This document shows positions 20,143 through 30,064 of a stretch of DNA of 64,000 nt, in pieces. The notes beneath the pieces are model-generated. The model was not told the origin of the DNA and ran no database searches. It saw only the letters and a program-made list of their open reading frames with translations. The position numbers were made by a program, and so were the translations under genes. The stretch lies in NCBI GenBank assembly GCA_002778195.1, contig PCDI01000016.1, positions 344,332 through 408,331 of the forward strand. Direction: 5' to 3'. Every line of letters begins with the position of its first letter. Positions within the stretch are counted from its first letter, which is position 1. The DNA is from Raffaelea ambrosiae (lineage: Eukaryota > Ascomycota > Sordariomycetes > Ophiostomatales > Ophiostomataceae).

Positions 20143-23100
20143 CTAGTCGTCCCCCTCGGCCTCTTCGATAATGTCCTTGGCAAAGAAGCCGGAAATCTGC
20201 CGCGCCGCCTCTTTGCCCACCAGCGGCTCCAGCTCGGACGGCCCCATGGTCGCCACGGCCCGGATGTTCTCCGTCTCCATGACCAGCGTGCGCAGGTTCT
20301 GCGGTGTCACGCCGGGCACGGCGGCCAGCATCTCCTGCGGCTCCGTGTTGAAGGGCTGGTCGTCGGCGCGCGCGTTGGGGTCGAGGCCGGCGCGCACGGC
20401 CGCCACGGGATCGGGCTCGGCCTCCTGTGCCTTGAGGCGCTCAAAGATCTCGGCGGTCTCGTAGGGCGACGACGCCCAGAGGATGCGCAGCTTGGGGAAC
20501 GCGAGCGTCAGCAGCACGATCTTGGACTGCAGGTCCGTCGACGCGTTGGCGGCGTTGCTGGCGACGGCGGCCGTGCGGGCCATGCTGCTGAAGCTGCCCG
20601 ACAGGTCGGCAAACGGCTCGAGCGTAAACGACTTGTTCTGGTCAAACTCGATCAGCAGCATGGGGCTGCTGTAGTGTTGGAACATGGTCTCGCACTGGTT
20701 GAACAGGCGGCCGTCGCGGAACGACGAGATCAGATCGCTGACCGACTTGCGCTCCACGCAAATGTTCGGCGACAGCACGTAGTCGCCCACCGTCAGCATG
20801 CACGGCACCACCGCCATGCTGCGGCCGTGCAGCAGCGACGGCAGCGACGACCGGAACTCGCGCACGTCGACGACCACGCGCGGCTGCACCGCAGTCGCGC
20901 CCGCCAGCCGCCCGCCGCCGGCAATGCGCGTGTTGACCGTCCGCAGGAACGACTCTTGCGGGTCGTCGGCCGCCGCCGCCGCATGGCTGCCGCTGCCGCC
21001 GCCGACATGGTGGGCTTCCGTCCCCAGCACCACGCTCATCGACGCGCGCTCCTTGATCAGGCGCGTGAAGGCGTCCTTTTCCCGCCGCACCGCCGAGAGG
21101 TACCGCTGCTCCTCGACCGAGCCGCCGTAGTACATGAAATACGTCCGCACGTTGCGGTCGTTGTGCGACGACCGGTACACCTCGATGCGCCGGATGAACG
21201 CCGCGTCCGGCTCGTACATGATGATGTACCGCGGCTTGACCTCCTCCAAGACGTGCTCGTCCTGGTCGCCGTCGTAGGCGTGGATGATCACCAGATCGCT
21301 CATGTCGTACAGCTGATAGTAGTCGTCCATGTCCTCGAGCGGGTCCGCCATCGACGCCAGAATCTCCGCCTTGAGCTGCGCGGCCGCCGCCTCGGCATTG
21401 CGGGCTTCCACGTCGCCGGACGCCGCTGCCGCGTCTTCGGCCGCCTGGATCTCCGCCATCAGGTCCGCCACCTCGCTCGGCTTCTCAAAGTACTGCTGGA
21501 TGCTGCCATTCGGCAGCCGGCTGTTCTGGCCGTACTCCATCGAGGCCGACGCAATAGCCGATGCCCTCGAGGCTGCGGCCATGCCCATGCTGCCACCGCT
21601 GCCGCCGCCGCCGCCGCGGATCCGTCGGCGTTTGTTGGCCGGCACGCCGCCTCGCTGGCCGGCCGGTCGTCCCGTGCGTGGATCGATGGCACCGTTGAGC
21701 GCCCTCTGGTTGTCGGCGAACAGGGTCGCATTGACGTGGGCAAACTCGCTCTTCCATTTGAGGTAGTTGCGCAGCTTGCGGCGCATCATAAAGGCGCCCG
21801 ATGGCCGGTCCTCGTCGGCATCAAAGAACTCCTCGACACGCTGCTCGAGCCGCGGGCGGACGTGCATCGTCTGCAGGTAGTCGCGCAGCTGCCGGCAGGT
21901 GTCGACGTCGCCGCACATGATGAGGATGGTACCGTTGGAGTCGTCGCGCGCCGCGGACTCGAGATAGAGGTCGCGGTCGATCTCTTCCAGGACGTCGGCG
22001 AGGATGGTCCATTTAGGCTGCTCTTCCAGGACGGGGCGAAGCGAGCTTTTGGATGCGACGGATACTGTGGCGTTCCCGCTGGCTGTGTTGCTGCTGCTGC
22101 TGGTTCTGCTGCTGCCACCACCACCTGCTGCCGGCTTGCTGAAATCATGCTTGCCCGTGTACACCCGGCGCTTGGCCGTGTCAAAGATGGTCTGGGCGGC
22201 GTCGAGAAAGAGCCAGGGCGACTGGGTCTGGCGCGTGGACCCGGGCGTGGGCGAGTGGGCGGCGTGGATGGTGTCGAGGTGCTGCAGAAAGGCGACGGCG
22301 TCGCAGCTGACGATCGAGTGCAGCATGCCGCGCAGGACGGTCAGGTCGCTGACGATCTGCTTGGTCTTCCAGCTGACGCGGTGCCAGTTGGGGTCGAGCT
22401 GGCGGCGCACCATGACGTCAAAGTTCTTGAGCAGGGCGCTGTCGAGGTTCCAGTCATCCATGTCGAGGCCCGGGTTGCCCTTTTTCAGCTCGTGGATGCT
22501 GACCTCGACGCACTCCATGATGGCGTTCTGGATGTCCTTCATGTTGTCCGTCATCGGCACCTCGAGCTCGACCACCTCGGCGCGCTTCTTGCCCTCGAGC
22601 GCCACGGCCACGCTGACGTGGAACCGCGGCCACAGCGACGCCTTGCGCAGAAACAGGTTGCGCATCATGGTGGCCAGCGGCGCGAAGCCGGCCGTGAAGG
22701 CCTCCGGGTTGTCCGAGAAGGCCTTGAGGAAGCCGACCTTGTTCTTCTGCCGGTAGATGCGCAGAATGAACGCCTCCAGCGACGTGGCCACGACCCGGTC
22801 GGCGTGGAGCACCACCATGCCTGTGATGGAGGCCGGGTCCAGCAGCGACGTCAGCAGGTCGACGACCAGAATCCGCGAGGTGATGCTGAAGATGCCGCCC
22901 TGCGCGTACATCTTTTCGCGCGCGCCCACCGTGCTGAAGTCCGTGTTGACCACGGTCAGGCCGCGCGCCCGCGGCGACATGCTGATGGCAGCATGCTCGG
23001 CCAGGGCCTCGCCGATCCAGCCGTTCTCGCGCTCGGTGGCGTTGACCACCAGGATCAGGTTGCTGCCTGCGGCATCGTAGGAGTGCAGCAGGTTTGTCAG

Positions 23101-23345
23101 GAGCCGCATGAGGCCGAGACCGCGCGCAAGGATGACGAGCTCATCGTCGGACCGCAGTTCCTGGAAGAGATGCTGCTGGTATTCCTGTGTTTTTTTTTTC
23201 GGTCAGCTGAGAGCAGCAAAAAAAAGAAGAAAGCAAGGAAAGTCGTCTTGGAGATCTTCCAATATCTTCCAACATCTTCCAGGATCCTCCAGGTAGGACC
23301 ACTCACCAACGGCAGCGAAAGCCTCACCGGCTGCGGCGACGACAT
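20143..23345 (-). CDS. RAD1: DNA repair endonuclease XPF/Rad1
   Basis: Two exons, 23345..23307 and 23184..20143, give 1026 residues. The 13-residue first exon and the 122-bp intron (GTGAGT, ACACAG) join VRLSLPL to EYQQHLFQEL, the conserved family start. With its Rad10/ERCC1 partner the protein cuts the 5' side of lesions in nucleotide excision repair and trims flaps in recombination and crosslink repair. It has a degenerate SF2 helicase-like N-terminus (DELVILARGLGLMRLLTNLL; QGGIFSITSRILVVDLLTSL; SLEAFILRIYRQKNKVGFLK), a central region with low-complexity Ser/Gly/Ala linkers, the ERCC4 nuclease domain (RVVVDVREFRSSLPSLLHGR, then the catalytic VERKSVSDL near residue 826) and a C-terminal tandem helix-hairpin-helix (EMLAAVPGVTPQNLRTL). 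The catalytic residues are intact. It corresponds to Neurospora mus-38 and fission yeast rad16. An antisense frame is also open for over 3 kb, a codon-bias effect. Confidence 0.95.
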
Positions 23346-23866
23346 GTCGAATGGGTCAGAGCCACGGTCATGGCGTAGAGAAGCTCGAGAAGTGGAGATG
23401 GCTGTCCACAGATAAGCCGTCCTGCGATCTGTAATACACGACCTATGTTGGAGGGGCAAAGAAGACGCAAATGCAATTGGCGATGCAGAGCAAGATCAGT
23501 GACGCGGGACGCCCATTTTGCCCCTCGCGTGGTCACGTGGTCACATTATCACTCGCCATCGTGCTTTTCACAGTGTTGACTTCCCCTTAGCATTGTCGTG
23601 CTTTGAGGAAAGGGTGCATAAAGTTTGCCTTCTACTTGTCGTTTCAAAGTTGTAGTAATTGGTTTCCCATACCATTTCTTGGCTTTCGTATATATCCATA
23701 TTTTCTGGCTGCAAGTGGCCCGGATCCTGCCTCCAAACGACCGAACGTACGAAGAGAGCGACCTTTGCCGCGTGGCTCTTGTCGTGGAACACAGAGACAG
23801 CAATATAGTTCCGCTTCTCTGCTCTTCACCAAATTGAAACGAGCTAAGTCCACACCGGGCGAGATC

Positions 23867-24126
23867 CTAGATGTCGAATCTCAAGCATTTACCGCTTGTC
23901 GTGCCGACCTCTTTGCGGCGCAGCCATTTGCACAACCTCGGGCGGCCGACGCTGCAGGATACGAACGAGGCATGGGTCCAGGCTGCCGTGCTCGCCGCAG
24001 ATACTCCATACCGCCCATCTTGCCGACCAGAGCAGTGCATTTCTCGCCCACAGCCACGGCCGCGCCGCAGATTCCGCAGTGCGGCGTCAGACTGATGTGG
24101 CCGCTCCTTTCGTCCTGCGGCGCCAT
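23867..24126 (-). pseudogene. Possible relic of a zinc-knuckle/F-box-type fungal gene
   Basis: From an ATG at 24126 the minus strand reads through PHCGICGAAVAVGEKCTALV, a C-x2-C block followed by Glu-Lys and a hydrophobic stretch. This resembles the N-terminus of a large family of uncharacterised fungal proteins that often carry an F-box. A few residues later the neighbouring frame continues with FVSCSVGRPRLCKWL, another element expected in such proteins, so a frameshift is likely. The frames stop at 23881 and 23867, and no downstream domain is present. The family resemblance is from memory and weak. Confidence 0.35.
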
Positions 24127-24384
24127 GCTGGTGGCTTGTCCCGGATGTGTAACTACGGTGTACAAGTGTACGAGTGAACATGTTAGAAAAAGTGCGAGGC
24201 CCAGCACAGGAACCAAAGGCCGGGGGCTACACGTGCGATGTACGAGTACGTGACATAAACCAACGTCACGCCAGGATGAATTCAAACGTGGCGACGAGGG
24301 TATCTCAACCCCCTGATACTGTTTTGTGAGAACGGACACGTCTGATTCACCTCCGTAGCTCCATGACCTTAGAACACCAGGACA

Positions 24385-24588
24385 ATGGATGAGAAGCGCA
24401 GCATCGATACGGTTGAAAATGAAACGGTCGAGGTTGAGACACACGAGGTCATGAGGGACCCAAAGTACGACGACCCCGACGTCCCGATGGGCATTTCCTA
24501 CGATCTGGTTGAGGTCCATGGGCCTGTGATGCCCTCCTGATACGAGTACGAGGAGGATGCCAAAGACCACCCGAAGGAGACCTGGTAG
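24385..24588 (+). pseudogene. Acidic peptide with an internal stop, unrecognised
   Basis: A 51-codon frame opens at 24385 and stops (TGA) at 24538-24540; the same frame then continues for 15 sense codons (beginning YEYEEDAKDHPKETW) to a TAG at 24586-24588. Composition is acidic and protein-like (MRDPKYDDPDVPMG), unlike the surrounding noncoding DNA. It vaguely recalls the acidic N-terminus of oligopeptide transporters, but I cannot identify it. Confidence 0.3.
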
Positions 24589-25403
24589 GATAAAATCAAA
24601 ATAAGACGGCCCAACAAAGGACAGCGTATTACAGATCCGGGGCCAATATCAAGGACCTGTTGTCCGTGTATTGCAAATCATCAAGCTGACATGCTACACC
24701 AAGCCGAATACCAAGACAACTACCAAGACAAAACCGGCCAGCCAGCATCCAATGAGCTTAACAAGATTCGGCCGATCCTGTCTTCTTATCGCCAGAGCCG
24801 CTCTTTTGTCGTCGGGACTTGCGGTCGCCGACCGGACAGACATGGCGTGATGCCCGGAAGCGGCTGCATCCGAGACTTAGTGTGGAGGGGAGGCTTGGAT
24901 GTGGACGACAAGCGAGGCCAGGCAGATGCAAAAAAACTCCGTGTCCGCCCAGCAGCTTGGCGGGGGATGGTCTGGGAATTCGGGGCCATCTACGTGCCAG
25001 CAGCTTGTGTGGGGCAACCATCTATCGGTTGTTTTTGTTTTGCTTTTCAGGTCCCGTACTCGTACTCTCTCAGGAGGCTAGCGCTAGCGCCGCCGGGTGC
25101 TAACGGGAAATGCACCGCAACTCAGGGGTCTCACCGCCCAACAGATTGGGATTCGTTAGTGATTTTGCTGTGGATGGACAGGGCGGCAATAATTTCAAGA
25201 TTATCAAATAAAAAAATTCAAAATTAAATGAGAAAATCAACAAAACCCTCTGCGATCCCAACTCGTTATTAAAGTCTGCGATTGTGTCTGCTGGCCAATT
25301 GACAATTCCGGCTGTCGTTCAGTCTCCCTCCTTCACCCTCTTTTTTTTTTTTTTTTCTTTCCTTGTCTTTGCCTCCCCATTCTCCCTGTCTGTTTCCCCC
25401 ACC

Positions 25404-26182
25404 ATGTATGTCGTCGGCAACCTCCTCACGCTGCTCGGCGCACTCGTCGCCGCCGGTTTCTACCTTGCGCAGCGGAACCTCGAGCAGTTCTACGTCTTCA
25501 ACAACACCGAGCTCAACGATGTTGTCCAGCGCAGCCTTGCGGCGCACGGCAACGACACCGCGTCGGTTGTCAGCTACATCATCAACGACCTGCAGAGCAA
25601 GCCGCACCTGAGCAACTATGTCAATGTCGAGCAGGAATGGGTCTTCAACAACGCCGGCGGCGCCATGGGTGCCATGACCATTATTCACGCGAGTGAGTCG
25701 CACCCCCGCGCTCCCCTGCTAGGCAGAAGAACAAGAATTGCGCGTTTGTACTGACAAGGGTCTAGGCATCACCGAGTACCTGATCATCTTCGGTAAGTTT
25801 TGCGCCTCCCCCACCCCAGTATGGCTGGCATACTGACCCTCCAGGCACCGCTGTCGGAACCGAGGGCCACACGGGCCGCCACACGGCCGATGACTACTTT
25901 TACATCCTTCGCGGCCAGCAGGAAACGTACGTGCCCGGCACGTTCGACAAGGAGGTCTACCCGGTCGGCAAGATGCACCACCTGCACCGCGGCATGGTCA
26001 AGCAGTACAAGATGCCCGACACCTGCTTTGCGCTTGAGTACGCCCGCGGCTGGATCCCGCCCATGCTCTTCTTTGGCTTTGCCGACGGCCTGTCGAGCAC
26101 GCTCGACTTCCCGACACTGTGGCGGACGACCGTCGTGACGGGCCGGCTGATGATTGGCAACCTTCTGAAGGGAAAGTTCTAA
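25404..26182 (+). CDS. ERG2: C-8 sterol isomerase Erg2
   Basis: Three exons, 25404..25692, 25766..25792 and 25845..26182, give 217 residues, the normal length. Introns are 73 and 52 bp; the middle exon is only 27 bp (SITEYLIIFG across its junctions). Erg2 moves the delta-8 double bond of fecosterol to delta-7 (episterol) in ergosterol synthesis in the ER membrane; its animal relative is the sigma-1 receptor. Visible are an N-terminal membrane anchor (VVGNLLTLLGALVAAGFYLA) and the cupin-like domain (EWVFNNAGGAMGAMTIIHAS; TEGHTGRHTADDYFYILRGQ; TYVPGTFDKEVYPVGKMHHL), ending with a membrane-associated region (YARGWIPPMLFFGFADGL). The start follows a pyrimidine-rich leader and an ACC ATG context. 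The frame is open upstream to 25284, but that part lacks family resemblance. Confidence 0.96.
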
Positions 26183-26873
26183 GGCGAAGGTGGGGTCGTC
26201 AAAAGACAAAGGGGAAAAAACACTGGTTTATACCACCAAAAAAGGAGAGACAGGACGTGGAAGGCAGGGCATGGGAAGGGGTCGCTGGTAAGGACATTCC
26301 AAGTGTAGACTCGGGGCATGTGGCATCCAACATCTGGGCGGATTCGTTTTCGGCATCTCTGAAAAAGCTATATATTTGTAATATTCTTCCTTTTGTTTCA
26401 CTCCTCTGAAAAATGCCATTGTCTGGTAGTAGCGCAGCATACTAGTTACAATACATATAGAATCCAATGTATGGAGGGGTGTGGGATACCCTGTAGTTTG
26501 GCTGCGCTGCATATGTTTCGTTTCTTTCTTCAGCAACTCCGCCGGCTTTAGTGGTTCCTCGCGCGGTGTTATCGGCGGCGTTTTGGCGCAAAGGCAGCGA
26601 GATCAACGTCATTGAGTGTGATTAGTCAACAGCCAAACTCTCCGTGTGCCAAGATCTTTGAACATGGTGCAGACCTGAAGATTTCGGGGTGTGGTGAGCA
26701 GTGAGCAGGTAGTCCCTACTTGACATTCAGAGAGTCCCCTTTTTTTGGTTATAACAGCTGACTGGCATATTCAAGCCTGTATTATTATTATTTTTCGGTT
26801 TTTTTTTCATTATTTTCAATACCTTTTTGCCAACTTTAGCGCAGACCCATTGGCGGGGTCTCCAGAGCAAATC
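26183..26873. promoter_or_regulatory. Spacer ERG2 to Zn2Cys6 factor
   Basis: 690 bp holding the ERG2 3' end and the promoter of the next gene. A possible acceptor (CAACTTTAG at 26831-26839) before the chosen ATG hints at a 5' UTR intron. No gene is visible. Confidence 0.5.
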
Positions 26874-29800
26874 ATGCAGCACGAGCTTGATAGCCCACCC
26901 GAAGGAGTGGGCGGTCCCTCGGGCGGCAGCGGCGCCGGTGGTAACGAGGGTGGCGGCGCCGGTGCTCAACCGCCGAAGCGCACCCGTGTACTCCTCAGCT
27001 GTGGCCCCTGCCGCGTGTCCAAGCTAAAGTGCGACCGCGCCGTGCCGTGCAGCAACTGCCTCAAAAAGGGCCGCGCCGACGTCTGCGCCTATGCACCCCG
27101 GCCCAAGAAGCCGGCCAAGCCGGCCACCGGCATGGCGGCACGGCTGCGGCGGCTCGAGGGCATGCTGCGGGTGATGATGGACGACGAGCAGCAGCAGCAG
27201 CATCTGGGAGGAGGAGGAGGGGGAACATCATCCCCGACAGCTCGGCAGCGAGAGGACGGGACGGCCGGTGGAGAGGGGGCCTTTGCCGGCACGGCCGTGT
27301 CGACAGACTATGACGAGGGGATCCTTGGGTCGTCGTCGTCAGCAGCGAGAGCAGCTGCCGCATCGGCCGCCGCCGCCGCAGGCGACGACGACATCGAGAC
27401 GACCGGCACGGCCGGCGAGGGCCGGGTGGTGCGGGGGGCGCGGGCGACGACCTATGTCGGGGCCACGCACTTCATGGCCATGCTGGACGACATCGAAGAC
27501 CTCAAGTCGTACTTTGACTGGCCGTCCGCCGAGGACGAGGGCGGCGAGGACGATCCCGACCCGGCGGATCCGCTGTCGTCGTCGTCGGCACAGCTCTCGG
27601 AGACTGCGCCGGACGTCTACGACACGCCCGAGAACGTCATCCTGCAAGTCAGGAGCATCCGGAGCAAAGATGACCTGCTGGCGATCCTGCCGCAGCGGAG
27701 TGTCGTCGACCGGCTGACCATGCGGTACTTTTCTTCCAATACGCCGACACAGCGTGAGTGACTGTGTGCTCCTTGTTTGATTATGGGACTGTGTTGTTTT
27801 GTTTTTGTTTTTTTGTTTTGTTTTTTTGTTTTGTTTTTTTGATTCTCTCAATTTGGGTTGCTTTTTTGTTCTTTTTTTAATACTGACAACTCAGATACCA
27901 TCCATCGCCCTACCTTTGCCAAACACTATGGCGCCTTCTGGCAGGATCCCGCCAAGGCCGACATGGAGTGGTTCGCCCTGCTCTTCGGCATCATGGCCAT
28001 GGGCGTGCACTTTTCCACCTTTGCGGCACCGCACGAGCTCCAGCTCGACTCCTCCCACATGACCGCCACCCAGCGCTTCAAGCTCTACCTGACCGTCGCG
28101 TCGCGCGCCATGGCCGCCAGCAAGTTCACGCGGCCCAGCATCCGCACCGTGCAGGGCATGCTGGTCTTTGTCGAGGCCGAGTTCCTGCTCAACCGCGCCA
28201 GCCAGACCAACTGCTGGCTGCTGTCGGGCGTCACCGTGCGCCTGATGCTCAACATGGGCATGCACCGCGACCCCAGCAAGCTGCCCAACATCTCGGCCTT
28301 TGAGGGCGAGATCCGCCGCCGCATGTGGAACCTGGCCATCCAGCTGGACCTCATCTCGTCCTTCCACATGGGCCTGCCCAGCATGATCCACGGCATCCCC
28401 AGCGACACCACCCTGGCCCACAACCTGACCGACGAGGACTTTGGCGAGGACACCGCCGTGCTGCCGCCGGGCCGCCCGCCCACCGAGTACACCAACATGA
28501 GCTACCCCATCTTCAAGAGCACGGTCTGCCGCGTGTTCGGGCGCGTCGCCCGCCTCTCCCACACCCTCACCCCGCCCAGCTACGCCGAGGTCCTGCGCAC
28601 CGACACCCTGCTCGTGGACACCTGGCGCCGCATCCCCGCCTTTATGAAGATGAAGCCCCTGGGCGACTCCATCGCCGACCCGCCCGTCCAGGTCATCCAG
28701 CGCTTCGGCCTCGCCTCGCTCTACCAGAAGAGCCGCTGCGTGCTGCACCGCCGCTACCTCGCCGAGGCCGTGCCGCGCGCGGAGCACCTGTACTCGCGGC
28801 GCACCTGTCTGCAGGCCGCCCTGGACCTGCTCGAGTACCACGAGGCCATCTACGATGCCACCCAGCCGGGCGGCCTGCTGCACTCCATGGGGTGGTTCAT
28901 CACCGCCCTGGGCATGCACGACTTCCTGCTGGCCGCCATGATCGTGTACATTGTCGTCCAGAACGAGGCGCAGTTTGAGGGCGAGCTGATTGTGGATTCG
29001 CTGGCCGGCGTCAGCACCGGCGGCTCCGGCGGCACCGGTGCCGGCCAGAGAGACAGCTTCGAGTGCGACCCCGGCACCACCAGGACGGCAGCGACCGGGA
29101 CCTCGGGGTATACCGGTTACACGGGGTCCACCAGCAACGGGTCGACATCGACCGGCAGCCACGGCTCGCCGCCCCAGCCGGAGGAGCGCCCCTTTGGCGG
29201 GCTGGCGAAGGCGTTGCCCGTGGAACGCGGCGCCCTCGTCGACCTGCTGCGGCGGGCGTGCCGCATCTGGGACGAGGTGGCCAAGAAGACGCCCGAGGTG
29301 AAGAAGGCTCGCTTCCTGCTGGATGCCATGCTGGAGAAGATTGACAGGAATGCACAAGAGCGGTCGCAGCCGCAGCAAGAACAACAGCAACAACAGCAAC
29401 AACAACAGAGTGTGGGCCCGTACACGACACAAGGCAGCGGCATAGGAACGGCCGCCAGCACCACGGGGACAGACTTTTCGGGCACGACCGACAGCGCCGG
29501 AGGAGGTGTCTTTGTGCGGACGGCAGAGGGGCCTCCGTACACCAATTTGACAATGGCCGATGGTACGATCTTCTGTACTTCCATGCACGCTGTCTCTCTT
29601 TCTGTGTTCGCTCTCCCCCCCCCCCCCTCTGTTCTCCTTGCATTAACGTGTCACTTTAGTGGTGCCTACGACAGGCCTGACCCCTGGCGACCTCGCCGGC
29701 CAGCCGGCCGCAGACCCGGATGATGTGCAGGTCTTCTTCTCGCGGCGGGAAATGGTGCCTACCCTGCCGGCGGCTCCCACAAACACGGATGGCGCGTTGG

Positions 29801-30064
29801 ACAACTGGTTCCCCATGACGCTGGACACTCTAGACTGGGTACGTACTGGATGACCTTCCTGTAGAGATACAATGTTCTCTTCCTTTTTGCGACGTCGTTT
29901 CTTCCTTTCTTCTTCTTGTCTGACTAACATTTCAGGAAACGGTCGATGACGGGCTTCGGAACAGCAACAACCAGCCGAGCGAGTGGATGGATTCGTCGCA
30001 TCTGGACAATATCAACTACTTGGGGTCAGGACTATGGGATTATCCAGACGGGGCACTACAGTAG
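26874..30064 (+). CDS. Zn2Cys6 fungal-specific transcription factor
   Basis: Four exons, 26874..27753, 27895..29562, 29660..29838 and 29936..30064, give 951 residues. The first junction reads NTPTQ/HTIHRPTF. The N-terminus carries a Gal4-type zinc cluster, CGPCRVSKLKCDRAVPC followed by SNC and eight residues to the last Cys (spacing 2-6-5-2-8), and a basic linker (RPKKPAKPAT). Next come a short coiled-coil candidate (RLRRLEGMLRVMMDDE), low-complexity Gly/Ser/Ala stretches, then the fungal_trans middle homology domain (RPTFAKHYGAFWQDPAKADM; RTVQGMLVFVEAEFLLNRAS; LNMGMHRDPSKLPNISAFEG). The C-terminal third is disordered with a polyGln run (about 29360-29410). It should be a nuclear DNA-binding regulator; its targets cannot be inferred, since the neighbours (ERG2, NMR1-like) are not a pathway. 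The frame is open upstream of 26874, so the start is uncertain. Confidence 0.88.

Larger units (their letters stand above)
23346..25403. other. Divergent spacer RAD1/ERG2 with gene relics
   Basis: About 2.1 kb between two divergent starts. It contains an E-box (CACGTG, 23534-23539) near RAD1, two possible gene relics (23867-24126 minus; 24385-24588 plus), three TACGAGTA octamers (24241, 24541, 25057), a 12-base palindrome (GCTAGCGCTAGC, 25077-25088) and the T-rich ERG2 leader (25340-25400). Confidence 0.6.

Noticed and set aside
20050..23415. Antisense open frame of over 1100 codons opposite RAD1
   Set aside because: It mirrors the RAD1 exon, has Arg/His/Val-rich random composition and no domains; long antisense frames arise from GC-rich third codon positions.
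25077..25088. 12-base palindrome GCTAGCGCTAGC
   Set aside because: Too short and isolated to support a function; listed only within the spacer description.
27891..29588. 565-codon open frame antisense to the Zn2Cys6 factor
   Set aside because: A shadow of the sense gene, whose domains are clear.
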